DNA of 35,345 nucleotides from JAJRRA01 sp048636595 (lineage in GTDB: Bacteria; Pseudomonadota; Gammaproteobacteria; Xanthomonadales; SZUA-36), in NCBI GenBank assembly GCA_048636595.1, contig JAIVWI010000007.1, positions 1 to 35,345 on the forward strand, read 5' to 3'. Below are positions 16,457 to 24,507 of this stretch, piece after piece; the stretch's first letter is position 1; the number at the start of each line of letters is the position of its first letter. Under the pieces are notes generated by a model, which saw nothing but the letters and a program-made list of their open reading frames with translations, had not been told where the DNA came from and did not search any database. The translations under genes were made by a program, and so were the position numbers.

Positions 16457-16753
16457 TTAAGGGTCTTCCGTCTCCTGAACTTCACCTGGAACCACCTGGT
16501 AGAATTCCTCGTTCTCCCTGATCAACCCCAGTTCGCTTCTCGCCCGTTCCTCCACTGCTCCCAGCCCCTGGCGCAAGTCTTCAACCTCTGCCTGCAACTC
16601 CCTGTTTCGCTGCGCCAGGGTCTCGTTCTCTTTTACCTGTTCCTCTACGCGCTGTTCCAGTCTCCGCACATCGCTGAAGCCACCTTCTCCGAACCACATT
16701 TTCAATTGCAGAAGAATCAGGATAAGCAACAATATGGCAAGCAGGATCCGCAT
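16457..16753 (-). CDS. ftsB: Cell division protein FtsB
   Basis: 98-aa bitopic inner-membrane protein of the divisome FtsQLB complex. Residues 3-18 are a membrane helix (ILLAILLLILILLQL) after a short cytoplasmic N terminus, followed by a periplasmic coiled coil (about 29-72, LEQRVEEQVKENETLAQRNRELQ) and the conserved segment ARSELGLIRENEEFYQVV. Location between eno and ispD is the classic ftsB position. GGAG lies 13 bases before the ATG. Confidence 0.94.
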   Translation of the reverse strand: MRILLAILLLILILLQLKMWFGEGGFSDVRRLEQRVEEQVKENETLAQRNRELQAEVEDLRQGLGAVEERARSELGLIRENEEFYQVVPGEVQETEDP

Positions 16754-16762
16754 TGATCAATA

Positions 16763-18055
16763 TCAGCTCCAGTTCGGGATATGTGAAAACGCGCCGCGAC
16801 CTGCAAAACTGCCACGATCACCCAGCGCTTCTTCGATTCGCAGTAATTGGTTGTACTTGGCGACACGGTCCGATCTGCAGAGGGAGCCTGTTTTAATCTG
16901 GCTGGCTGTGGTGGCCACTGCAAGATCGGCAATCGTGGTGTCTTCGGTCTCGCCCGAGCGGTGCGAAATGACCGAACTGTAGCCGGCCTGCTCAGCCATG
17001 GCGATGGCTTCAAGCGTTTCGGTCAGGGTCCCGATCTGGTTCAGCTTAATCAGGATGGAATTGGTAATTCCCTGTTCGATTCCTCGCCTGAAGATTTCCG
17101 TGTTGGTGACAAACAGATCATCACCGACCAGTTGGCAGGTGTCGCCGGCCAGCCTGGTCAGGATATCCCAACCTTCCCAGTCGTCCTCGGCCATACCGTC
17201 CTCGATACTGACGATTGGGTACTGTTGAGCCCAGCCCGACAGGTATTCAGCGAAAGCCTGCGGCTCAAACGATTTTCCTTCCGAGGCCAGGTGATACTTG
17301 CCGTCATTGAAAAACTCGGATGAAGCGGTGTCCAGCGCAAGAGCCACGTCCGTACCGACGCGGTAACCGGATTTCTCGATGGCTTCCAGGATGGCCTCCA
17401 CCGCTGCCTCATTGGACGGCAAGTCAGGGGCGAAACCACCTTCGTCACCTACCGCCGTGCTCAAGCCGCGCATTTTCAGAACGGACTTCAGTGCGTGAAA
17501 AATTTCGACGCCACAGCGCAAGGCCTCGGCAAATGAGTCCTGCCCAAACGGCACGATCATGAATTCCTGCATATCCACACTGTTGTCCGCATGGGCTCCG
17601 CCGTTAATGATGTTCATCATCGGCACCGGCAGTTGCAAAGATTCGCTGCTCGCCAGGCGTGACCACAACGGGCGCCCTTCATGCGCGGCCATGGCATGTG
17701 CAGCAGCCAGCGACACCCCCAGCAGTGCATTGGCGCCGAGGTTCGCTTTGTTGGGAGTGCCGTCCAGTTCGATCAGGCGTCGGTCCAGTACTGCCTGGTC
17801 CGATGCATCGAATCCCTTCAGTGCTTCTGCAATCGGGGTATTGATGTTGGATACAGCCCGCATCACGCCTTTGCCGGAGTAACGCCCGGGATCGCCATCT
17901 CTCAGTTCAATGGCTTCGCGGGCCCCGGTGGATGCCCCGGAAGGCACAGCAGCCCGTCCGAAGGCGCCCGAGCCCAGCACAATTTCAGCTTCAAGTGTCG
18001 GGTTGCCGCGGGAATCGAGAATTTCGCGCGCATGTAAAGATTGAATCAAGGTCAT
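16763..18055 (-). CDS. eno: Enolase (phosphopyruvate hydratase)
   Basis: Interconverts 2-phosphoglycerate and phosphoenolpyruvate. 430 aa, the family length. Seen: N-terminal AREILDSRGNPTLEAEI, GASTGAREAIELRDGD, MNIINGGAHADNSVDMQEFMIVP, metal-ligand region SIEDGMAEDDWEGW, and the C-terminal LIKLNQIGTLTETLEA and SHRSGETEDTTIADLAVA. AAAGGA precedes the start. It is flanked by kdsA upstream and ftsB downstream on the same strand. Confidence 0.98.
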   Translation of the reverse strand: MTLIQSLHAREILDSRGNPTLEAEIVLGSGAFGRAAVPSGASTGAREAIELRDGDPGRYSGKGVMRAVSNINTPIAEALKGFDASDQAVLDRRLIELDGTPNKANLGANALLGVSLAAAHAMAAHEGRPLWSRLASSESLQLPVPMMNIINGGAHADNSVDMQEFMIVPFGQDSFAEALRCGVEIFHALKSVLKMRGLSTAVGDEGGFAPDLPSNEAAVEAILEAIEKSGYRVGTDVALALDTASSEFFNDGKYHLASEGKSFEPQAFAEYLSGWAQQYPIVSIEDGMAEDDWEGWDILTRLAGDTCQLVGDDLFVTNTEIFRRGIEQGITNSILIKLNQIGTLTETLEAIAMAEQAGYSSVISHRSGETEDTTIADLAVATTASQIKTGSLCRSDRVAKYNQLLRIEEALGDRGSFAGRGAFSHIPNWS

Positions 18056-18091
18056 TTTGGATCCTTTTTTACCAGTTTTGATGTTGGCTTG

Positions 18092-18916
18092 CTATTCAGA
18101 TAACAAGTATCGCTTGCTTACCGCATCGAGTTCCATGAGCGTGACCAACAAGGATTCGATCTGTCCCAGCGGCCAGGCGTTGGGGCCATCACTCAGCGCC
18201 TTGTCGGGATCAGGGTGTGTCTCCATGAACAGGCCGGAAATCCCCACGGCAACCGCTGCGCGCGCCAGCACCGGGATGAACTCCCGCTGGCCTCCGGAAG
18301 AAGTCCCCTGGCCACCGGGTAACTGCACGGAATGAGTTGCGTCGAACACGACCGGGCAACCGGTTTCCCTCATTACGGCCAGCGAGCGCATGTCCGAAAC
18401 CAGGTTGTTATACCCAAAGGACGCACCCCGTTCGCAAACCATGATGTCCGTATTGCCGGTGGACTTTGCCTTGTCCGTGACATTTTTCATTTCCCAGGGA
18501 CTGAGAAACTGCCCTTTCTTGATATTTACCGGCTTGCCCGCCCCGGCCACCCGCTTGATGAAATTGGTCTGACGGCAGAGAAAGGCCGGGGTTTGCAACA
18601 CATCCACGACATCGGCGACCTGCTGCATATCCGTGTCTTCATGCACATCGGTCAACACGGGCACGCCAAGTTGCCTTTTGACCTCTGCGAGGATCCGCAA
18701 ACCCTCATCAATCCCCGGGCCTCTGAAACTCGTTCCCGAGGAACGGTTGGCCTTGTCAAAGGAGGACTTGTAGATAAACGGAATATCCAGCCTCGCACAA
18801 ATTTCCTGCAGCTGGCCGGCCGTTTCGATCGTCAGCTGTTCAGACTCGATCACACAAGTCCCGGCAATCAGGAAAAATGGAAAATCCAGTCCGGCGTCGA
18901 AGCCGCAAAGTTTCAC
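18092..18916 (-). CDS. kdsA: 3-deoxy-8-phosphooctulonate synthase (KDO 8-phosphate synthase)
   Basis: Condenses phosphoenolpyruvate with arabinose 5-phosphate to KDO-8-phosphate for lipopolysaccharide. The 274-aa protein has FIYKSSFDKANRSS, VLTDVHE, DATHSVQLPGG and METHPDPDKALSDGPN. Cys21 in AGTCVIES, His in DATHS, Glu in METHP and Asp in SDGPN are the ligand set of the metal-dependent class (as in Aquifex), not the Asn form of E. coli. Thr20 replaces the Pro more often found before this Cys. It overlaps pyrG by four bases (ATGA), so translation is coupled, and precedes eno. Confidence 0.96.
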   Translation of the reverse strand: MKLCGFDAGLDFPFFLIAGTCVIESEQLTIETAGQLQEICARLDIPFIYKSSFDKANRSSGTSFRGPGIDEGLRILAEVKRQLGVPVLTDVHEDTDMQQVADVVDVLQTPAFLCRQTNFIKRVAGAGKPVNIKKGQFLSPWEMKNVTDKAKSTGNTDIMVCERGASFGYNNLVSDMRSLAVMRETGCPVVFDATHSVQLPGGQGTSSGGQREFIPVLARAAVAVGISGLFMETHPDPDKALSDGPNAWPLGQIESLLVTLMELDAVSKRYLLSE

Positions 18917-20565
18917 AGACTGGCCACCCCGGCAGGCAGTTCGCCGCGCTGCTCACTCAGCGCCGCCTCGATGAAACCGGTGAACAGGGGATGTCCATCC
19001 CTGGGGCTGGAAGTAAATTCAGGGTGGAACTGGCAGGCCAGGAACCAGGGATGATCCGGAATCTCGATAATTTCCACCAGCATTCCATCCATCGATATAC
19101 CGGACAAAACCATGCCGTTCTTTTGCAAAATATCGCGGTAATGGTTATTGAATTCATAGCGGTGGCGATGCCGCTCGATGATGGTCTCCCTGCCATAAAG
19201 CTTGCGCACCAGTGAGCCCTCCAGCAAACGGCACTCCTGGCCACCCAGGCGCATGGTGCCGCCGAGATCGGATTCAACGTTGCGCTCTTCCACTGTACCG
19301 GAAGCATCCAGCCACTCCGTGATCAGGCCGATCACACCATGCGGGGTATCCGGATCCACTTCGGTGGTATTCGCCCCTTCCAGGCCACATACATTGCGCG
19401 CAAATTCAACTACTGCGGCCTGCAAGCCATAGCAGATGCCGAGATAGGGAATGCCATTCTCACGAGCGTAGCGAATTGCATTGACCTTGCCTTCGAAGCC
19501 ACGCTCACCAAAACCACCCGGGACCAGTATGGCGTCGACGTCTTCCAGCAATGATAAATCACCACCGCCAAGATCATCCGATTCAATGCGCTTGATGTTC
19601 ACCTTGATTCGCTGGCGCAATCCTCCGTGCGCGATCGCCTCGGTAAGTGACTTGTACGCATCGTTATGCTCGACATACTTGCCCACCATGGCCACGGTCA
19701 CTTCGTGCCGGGTATGGATGGTGCGGTCCACGACTTCGCGCCAGTCATCGAGGTTCGCCGGACCGGCCTCAAGGCCGAGGCGTTCAACGACGATGTCATC
19801 CAGACCCTGCTCATAAAGCATGGTCGGGATATCGTAAATACTGTCCGGCGCATCCAGCGCTGAGATCACCGCCTTGAGAGGAACATTGGTAAACAGGGAT
19901 ATCTTCGCGCGCTCAGACTCAGATAATTCAATTTCCGAACGGCACAGCAATACATCAGGCTGTATGCCGATCGACCGCAACTCCTTGACCGAGTGCTGCG
20001 TCGGCTTGGTCTTGATCTCATTGGCAGCCCGCAGGAACGGCACCAGGGTGAGATGGATAAACATCGCATGGCGACCGTATTCGACTCCAAGCTGCCTGAT
20101 GGCTTCCAGGAAAGGCAATGACTCGATATCACCTACCGTACCGCCGATTTCAATCATGGCGACATCGTAGCCTTCGGCTGCACGTCGTACCCAGTCCTTG
20201 ATTTCGTCGGTGATGTGCGGGATGACCTGCACCGTGGCGCCCAGGTAATCGCCGCGACGCTCCTTGGCAATAACGTTGCTGTAGATACGGCCCGTGGTGC
20301 AATTATTAAGCTGCCCCATACGCGTGCGAATGAAGCGCTCGTAATGACCCAGGTCCAGGTCTGTTTCGGCCCCGTCTTCGGTGACGTAGACCTCACCATG
20401 TTGAAACGGACTCATCGTGCCTGGATCAACATTCAGGTAAGGATCGAGCTTGACCATGGTCACTTTCAGACCACGGGATTCGAGTATTGCTGCGAGTGAT
20501 GCGGCAGACAGCCCTTTCCCAAGTGAGGAAACAACACCGCCGGTTACAAAAACAAGTGATTCCAT
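18913..20565 (-). CDS. pyrG: CTP synthase
   Basis: Aminates UTP to CTP using glutamine. 550 aa: an N-terminal synthetase domain (FVTGGVVSSLGKGLSAASLAAIL, LDPYLNVDPGTMSPFQHGEV) and a C-terminal glutamine amidotransferase (about 290-545) with nucleophile Cys in GICYGLQ and catalytic His/Glu in CQFHPEF. The nucleophile elbow usually reads GICLGMQ, so Tyr and Leu are mild variants. AAGG is positioned before the ATG at 20565. It leads the run pyrG-kdsA-eno-ftsB-ispD-ispF. Confidence 0.98.
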   Translation of the reverse strand: MESLVFVTGGVVSSLGKGLSAASLAAILESRGLKVTMVKLDPYLNVDPGTMSPFQHGEVYVTEDGAETDLDLGHYERFIRTRMGQLNNCTTGRIYSNVIAKERRGDYLGATVQVIPHITDEIKDWVRRAAEGYDVAMIEIGGTVGDIESLPFLEAIRQLGVEYGRHAMFIHLTLVPFLRAANEIKTKPTQHSVKELRSIGIQPDVLLCRSEIELSESERAKISLFTNVPLKAVISALDAPDSIYDIPTMLYEQGLDDIVVERLGLEAGPANLDDWREVVDRTIHTRHEVTVAMVGKYVEHNDAYKSLTEAIAHGGLRQRIKVNIKRIESDDLGGGDLSLLEDVDAILVPGGFGERGFEGKVNAIRYARENGIPYLGICYGLQAAVVEFARNVCGLEGANTTEVDPDTPHGVIGLITEWLDASGTVEERNVESDLGGTMRLGGQECRLLEGSLVRKLYGRETIIERHRHRYEFNNHYRDILQKNGMVLSGISMDGMLVEIIEIPDHPWFLACQFHPEFTSSPRDGHPLFTGFIEAALSEQRGELPAGVASL

Positions 20566-20699
20566 GCCAGAACCTTAATTTTAATCATGAGAAGTTCTGG
20601 ATGGATATTGTACGGGAAGGCGGCAAAAAAATCCCGATTGCTATCGTCATTCCGTTACAATTCGCTGTTTAATTTCTTCCGATCATCACAGAGGTTTCA

Positions 20700-21272
20700 G
20701 TGCACAAAAGAAATAAGCCGGTTGGCTGGGGTCAGGTGGCCCTGCGCTACGGCGTACAAATTCTTGGCCTAGCCCTCATCCTGGCGTTGCTGGCGGCTCC
20801 GTGCCTGGCGCAGGAACAGGAGAATCAGGAGCAGGCGGATGAAAAATCATCCGATCAGTCGAGTGGCTGGAGCATCGACCGCTGGTACATCTACACATCA
20901 CTTTACACCAAGCACTTTGATCCGGATCCTGAACATGTCAACAACCAGAAAACGATTGGCGTCGAAGTACAAATGACGAACAACTGGGTGTTCGGTTTGG
21001 CCTCATTCGATAATTCTTTCGGTCAGAGATCAGAATACCTTTACGCCGGTTATAAATGGGATCTTTTCCGTTCCAGGTACTGGTACTTCAAGCTTACCGG
21101 TGGGCTGCTTCACGGTTACAAAGAACCGTACGAGGATAAAATCCCACTCAATGGCCTGGGGGTGGCGCCCGCCATCCTGCCTACGCTGGGTTTCCGGTAT
21201 AAATTCTTCGTCACCGAGGTCAGCCTGGCCGGTATCGCGGCAGTCAATGTAACGGCGGGAATCTCGTTCTGA
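20700..21272 (+). CDS. Small outer-membrane beta-barrel-like protein (PagP-like), exported
   Basis: 190 aa, starting with GTG 20700 after AGAGG. A long signal peptide is seen: basic stretch (HKRNK), hydrophobic helix ILGLALILALLAA and probable cleavage after CLAQ or nearby. A disordered acidic linker (about 40-58) is followed by alternating aromatic strands, WYIYTSLYTKHFDPDPEHVNN, GVEVQMTNNWVFGLASFDNSFGQRSEYLYAGYKW, YFKLTGGLLHGY and a last strand ending in Phe (VTAGISF), as in outer-membrane barrels. Asp/His/Ser-rich loop motifs and the 8-strand size recall PagP-type lipid A acyltransferases, but I cannot confirm catalytic residues. It ends two bases before parE, so co-transcription is possible. 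Confidence 0.65.
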   Translation: MHKRNKPVGWGQVALRYGVQILGLALILALLAAPCLAQEQENQEQADEKSSDQSSGWSIDRWYIYTSLYTKHFDPDPEHVNNQKTIGVEVQMTNNWVFGLASFDNSFGQRSEYLYAGYKWDLFRSRYWYFKLTGGLLHGYKEPYEDKIPLNGLGVAPAILPTLGFRYKFFVTEVSLAGIAAVNVTAGISF

Positions 21273-21274
21273 AA

Positions 21275-23158
21275 ATGAGTAAAGAGTACCAGGCAAAAGA
21301 CATCGAGGTACTGACCGGGCTGGAACCGGTCAGGCGCCGGCCGGGAATGTACACCGATACGGCCCGGCCCAATCACCTTGCAACGGAAGTTATTGACAAC
21401 AGTATTGACGAAGCACTGGCCGGTCATGCGCGGCAGGTGAATGTTATTGCTTTTGAAGACGGCTCGGTGGAAGTCAGCGATGATGGCCGGGGCATGCCGG
21501 TGGACATGCACCCCGAGCAGGGTATGCCGGGGGTGGAACTGATCCTGACCAAGCTGCATGCCGGTGGAAAATTTTCCGACAAGAATTACCAGTTTGCCGG
21601 CGGCCTTCACGGCGTGGGTGTCTCCGTTGTAAACGCGCTTTCAGCCAGGCTTGAAATCTGGATCAAACGCGACGGGCAGGAGCATTTCATGTCCTTCGCC
21701 AACGGGGACAAGACATCGGACCTGAAAGCAGTCGGCAGTGTGGGCCAGCGCAACACGGGTACCCGGATTCGATTCTGGCCGAATCCGTCCTATTTCGACT
21801 CTCCCAATTTTTCACTGAAGCGGTTGCGCCACCTGTTGCGGGCCAAGGCTGTGTTATGCCCCGGTCTCAATGTCAGCCTGACCATCGATAAAACCGGTGA
21901 AAAAGAAGAATGGTGTTACCACGATGGTCTGGTTGACTACCTGAAACATGAACTGGAAGATTACAACTGCCTTCCCGCAGAGCCATTCAGCGGAGAAATG
22001 AAAGGCACGGAATCCGAGGCCAGTTGGGCTCTGTGCTGGCTGCCTGACGGCGGACAATTGCAGGAGAGCTATGTCAACCTGATTCCGACCATCCAGGGCG
22101 GAACGCACGTCAACGGATTTCGCACGGGACTGGTGGAGGCCCTGCGGGAGTTCTGTGAACACCACAATCTGCTGCCTCGCGGCCTGCGCCTGACACCGGA
22201 GGATATTTGGGAAAAAATCGCTTTCATCCTGTCCGTAAAGCTGGCCGACCCCCAGTTCAGTGGCCAGACCAAGGAACGTTTGTCTTCAAGGGCCTGTGCA
22301 AAATTTGTTTCGGGCATCATCAAGGATACGTTCAGCCTGTGGCTTAACCAGAACGTCAGCGACGGGGAAGCCATCGCGCAACTGGCTATTACCAACGCGC
22401 AAAAGAGGATGAAGTCAGCGCGCAAAGTAGTGCGCAAGAAAATCACCCAGGGTCCGGCGCTGCCCGGAAAACTGGCGGACTGCTCCTCCCAGGACCTTGC
22501 ATGGACCGAGTTGTTCCTGGTGGAAGGCGACTCGGCAGGCGGCTCGGCAAAACAGGCCCGGAAACGGGAATTCCAGGCCATTCTCCCGCTCAGGGGCAAG
22601 ATTCTGAATACCTGGGAAGTGGATTCGGATTCCGTACTCAGTAACCAGGAGGTGCATGACATCTCCGTTGCCATCGGCGTGGACCCCGGTTCGAACCAGA
22701 TTTCCGGATTGCGCTACGGTAAGGTCATCATCCTGGCTGATGCCGACTCGGACGGTCTGCACATCGCCACGCTGCTGGCCGCCCTGTTTCTGAAACACTT
22801 CACGGCACTGGTCGAAACTGGCCATATTTTTGTCGCCATGCCGCCTTTGTACCGCATCGATGTAGGCAAGGAAACTTTTTACGCGCTGGACGATGAAGAA
22901 CGCAAGGGAATACATGAACGCATAGCAGCAGAGAAAAAACGGGGCAAAGTCTCGGAAACGCGTTTCAAAGGCCTGGGTGAAATGAACCCGCTGCAGCTGC
23001 GTGAAAGCACCATCGATCCGGACACCCGCCGCCTGGTGCAACTCACGGTGGAAAACCACCCGGCGACAGTAAAAGTCATGGACATGCTTTTAGCCAAGAA
23101 ACGGGCTGCTGACCGCAAGGCCTGGCTGGAAGACAAGGGCAACCTGGCCTCGATGTAA
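21275..23158 (+). CDS. parE: DNA topoisomerase IV subunit B
   Basis: ATPase subunit of topoisomerase IV, which decatenates sister chromosomes. 627 aa. The GHKL ATPase has EVIDNSIDEALAGH, DDGRGMPVD, GGLHGVGVSVVNALS and the QTKERLSS lysine loop. The TOPRIM domain has LVEGDSAGGSAKQAR, ILPLRGKILN and ADADSDGLHIATLLAALF. The last segment FKGLGEMNPLQLRESTIDP is typical. Length and the DSDG form fit ParE rather than GyrB. The stop overlaps the next gene by one base (TAATG). Confidence 0.97.
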   Translation: MSKEYQAKDIEVLTGLEPVRRRPGMYTDTARPNHLATEVIDNSIDEALAGHARQVNVIAFEDGSVEVSDDGRGMPVDMHPEQGMPGVELILTKLHAGGKFSDKNYQFAGGLHGVGVSVVNALSARLEIWIKRDGQEHFMSFANGDKTSDLKAVGSVGQRNTGTRIRFWPNPSYFDSPNFSLKRLRHLLRAKAVLCPGLNVSLTIDKTGEKEEWCYHDGLVDYLKHELEDYNCLPAEPFSGEMKGTESEASWALCWLPDGGQLQESYVNLIPTIQGGTHVNGFRTGLVEALREFCEHHNLLPRGLRLTPEDIWEKIAFILSVKLADPQFSGQTKERLSSRACAKFVSGIIKDTFSLWLNQNVSDGEAIAQLAITNAQKRMKSARKVVRKKITQGPALPGKLADCSSQDLAWTELFLVEGDSAGGSAKQARKREFQAILPLRGKILNTWEVDSDSVLSNQEVHDISVAIGVDPGSNQISGLRYGKVIILADADSDGLHIATLLAALFLKHFTALVETGHIFVAMPPLYRIDVGKETFYALDDEERKGIHERIAAEKKRGKVSETRFKGLGEMNPLQLRESTIDPDTRRLVQLTVENHPATVKVMDMLLAKKRAADRKAWLEDKGNLASM

Positions 23159-24330
23159 TGGAAGGGGTAAAGACCACATTCCTGATGAGGGGCTTTCGCC
23201 CGTTTTTCCTGGGCGCCGCCGTCCTGGCCATACTCACCATGATCGCGTGGATAGGGAGCTACCTGTTCCACTGGCCCATCAGGGTTGCGGGTATTTCCAC
23301 CTTCCAATGGCACGCCCACGAAATGATCTTCGGCTACTCCATGGCCGTCATTGCCGGATTTTTACTTACCGCGGCCCAGAACTGGACCGGGCGGGAAACC
23401 CTTGCGGGTGCGGGACTGGGCTGGCTGTTTGCAGCCTGGGCGCTGGCCAGGCTGCTAATGCTCGCCGGCACTCAATTTATTCTCTATGCCGCAATTGCCG
23501 ACCTGGGTTTTATGCTTGCACTGGGCTTCGCTATTGCCCGCCCCATTATAAAGGTACGGCAAAAAAGACAGGCGCCGGTCCTGCTGATCCTGGGCCTGCT
23601 GTCGGTGGCTAATATTGTCTTTTACCTGGGCGCTACCGGGCTGCTGAGCCAGGGTGCGCGGTGGGGTGTTTATGGTGGCCTGTACCTGGTCCTGGGCATC
23701 ATCCTGTTCATGGGCAGCAGAGTGATTCCCTTTTTTACCAAGGGTGGAGTGGGACATCCGGTGGAAATAAAGGACACACCCCGGAACGACATTGCCACAT
23801 TAATCCTGTACCCCTTGTTCGCGCTTTCCGAGCTGTTTTTTCCTCAGCATGCTGCCGGTGCACTGCTCGCCACAGGATTGATCATTTCGAACTCGATCCG
23901 TGTGAGTGGCTGGCACACCCTGGGTATCTGGCAAAAACCGCTGCTGTGGGGGCTGTTCGCGGCATTCATTATGATCAACCTGGGTTTCCTGCTGCGCGCA
24001 ATGTCCCTGGTGACTGCAATCTCCACTTTCCTCCCCATCCACGCCTTTGCCGTTGGCGGAGTCGGGATCATTACACTCAGCATGATGGCCCGCGTCACAC
24101 TGGGACACACCGGCAGAAATATTCACCAGGCCCCACCCATCGTGACCCCTGTGTTGGTTGCTATGGTCCTGGCCACAATAATCCGCGTCTTTATGCCCCT
24201 GCTTGATCCTGCTCACTTCCGGCTCTGGATTGCTGTCTCCGCCAGCCTGTGGATCATCAGCTATGCATTGTTTGCAGGATACTTCATTCCCATCCTGCTC
24301 AAACCCCGGGCCGACGGCAAACCCGGCTAA
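23158..24330 (+). CDS. nnrS: NnrS family haem-copper membrane protein
   Basis: 390-aa polytopic inner-membrane protein with about 12 hydrophobic helices. NnrS proteins are linked to tolerance of nitric oxide and are haem-copper membrane proteins. Family marks visible are the N-terminal RGFRPFFLGAA, FQWHAHEMIFGYSMAVIAGFLLTAAQNWTGR with conserved His residues, the central MGSRVIPFFTKGG, and HAFAVGGVGIITLSMMARVTLGHTGR. It starts inside the parE stop codon and lies between parE and parC, so it is likely co-transcribed with parE. No nitric-oxide regulator is seen nearby. Confidence 0.9.
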   Translation: MEGVKTTFLMRGFRPFFLGAAVLAILTMIAWIGSYLFHWPIRVAGISTFQWHAHEMIFGYSMAVIAGFLLTAAQNWTGRETLAGAGLGWLFAAWALARLLMLAGTQFILYAAIADLGFMLALGFAIARPIIKVRQKRQAPVLLILGLLSVANIVFYLGATGLLSQGARWGVYGGLYLVLGIILFMGSRVIPFFTKGGVGHPVEIKDTPRNDIATLILYPLFALSELFFPQHAAGALLATGLIISNSIRVSGWHTLGIWQKPLLWGLFAAFIMINLGFLLRAMSLVTAISTFLPIHAFAVGGVGIITLSMMARVTLGHTGRNIHQAPPIVTPVLVAMVLATIIRVFMPLLDPAHFRLWIAVSASLWIISYALFAGYFIPILLKPRADGKPG

Positions 24331-24367
24331 TAAATTGCGCTTTTCACAGCAACCGCATGCGAGAGAA

Positions 24368-24427
24368 TGTAAGAGGTCCCTTGGGGCCGACCGCTCTGAA
24401 AAAGCCACCCGCAAGCGAGCTCTTACA
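24368..24427. repeat. REP-like inverted repeat, copy 3 (degenerate)
   Basis: Left arm from TGTAAGAGGTCCC at 24368 to 24390, and right arm 24408-24427 ending GCTCTTACA, diverged in the middle. It shares the outer TGTAAGAG/CTCTTACA ends with the other two copies. It lies in the nnrS-parC gap. The rest of that 177-base space shows a possible TAGAAT -10 at 24463-24468 but no matching -35, so the parC promoter is not settled. Confidence 0.7.
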
Positions 24428-24507
24428 GATTGAAAAAGCTTCGCGCAATGCCGTAGATCAACTAGAATTCTCCGTAATGTACAACCACCATCAAACTCAC
24501 TGAGCCC

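Noticed and set aside
20607..20661. Promoter-like TACAAT hexamers in the pyrG/barrel gene divergent region
   Set aside because: The -10-like boxes on both strands have no -35 at a sensible spacing (12 bases for the plus-strand one).
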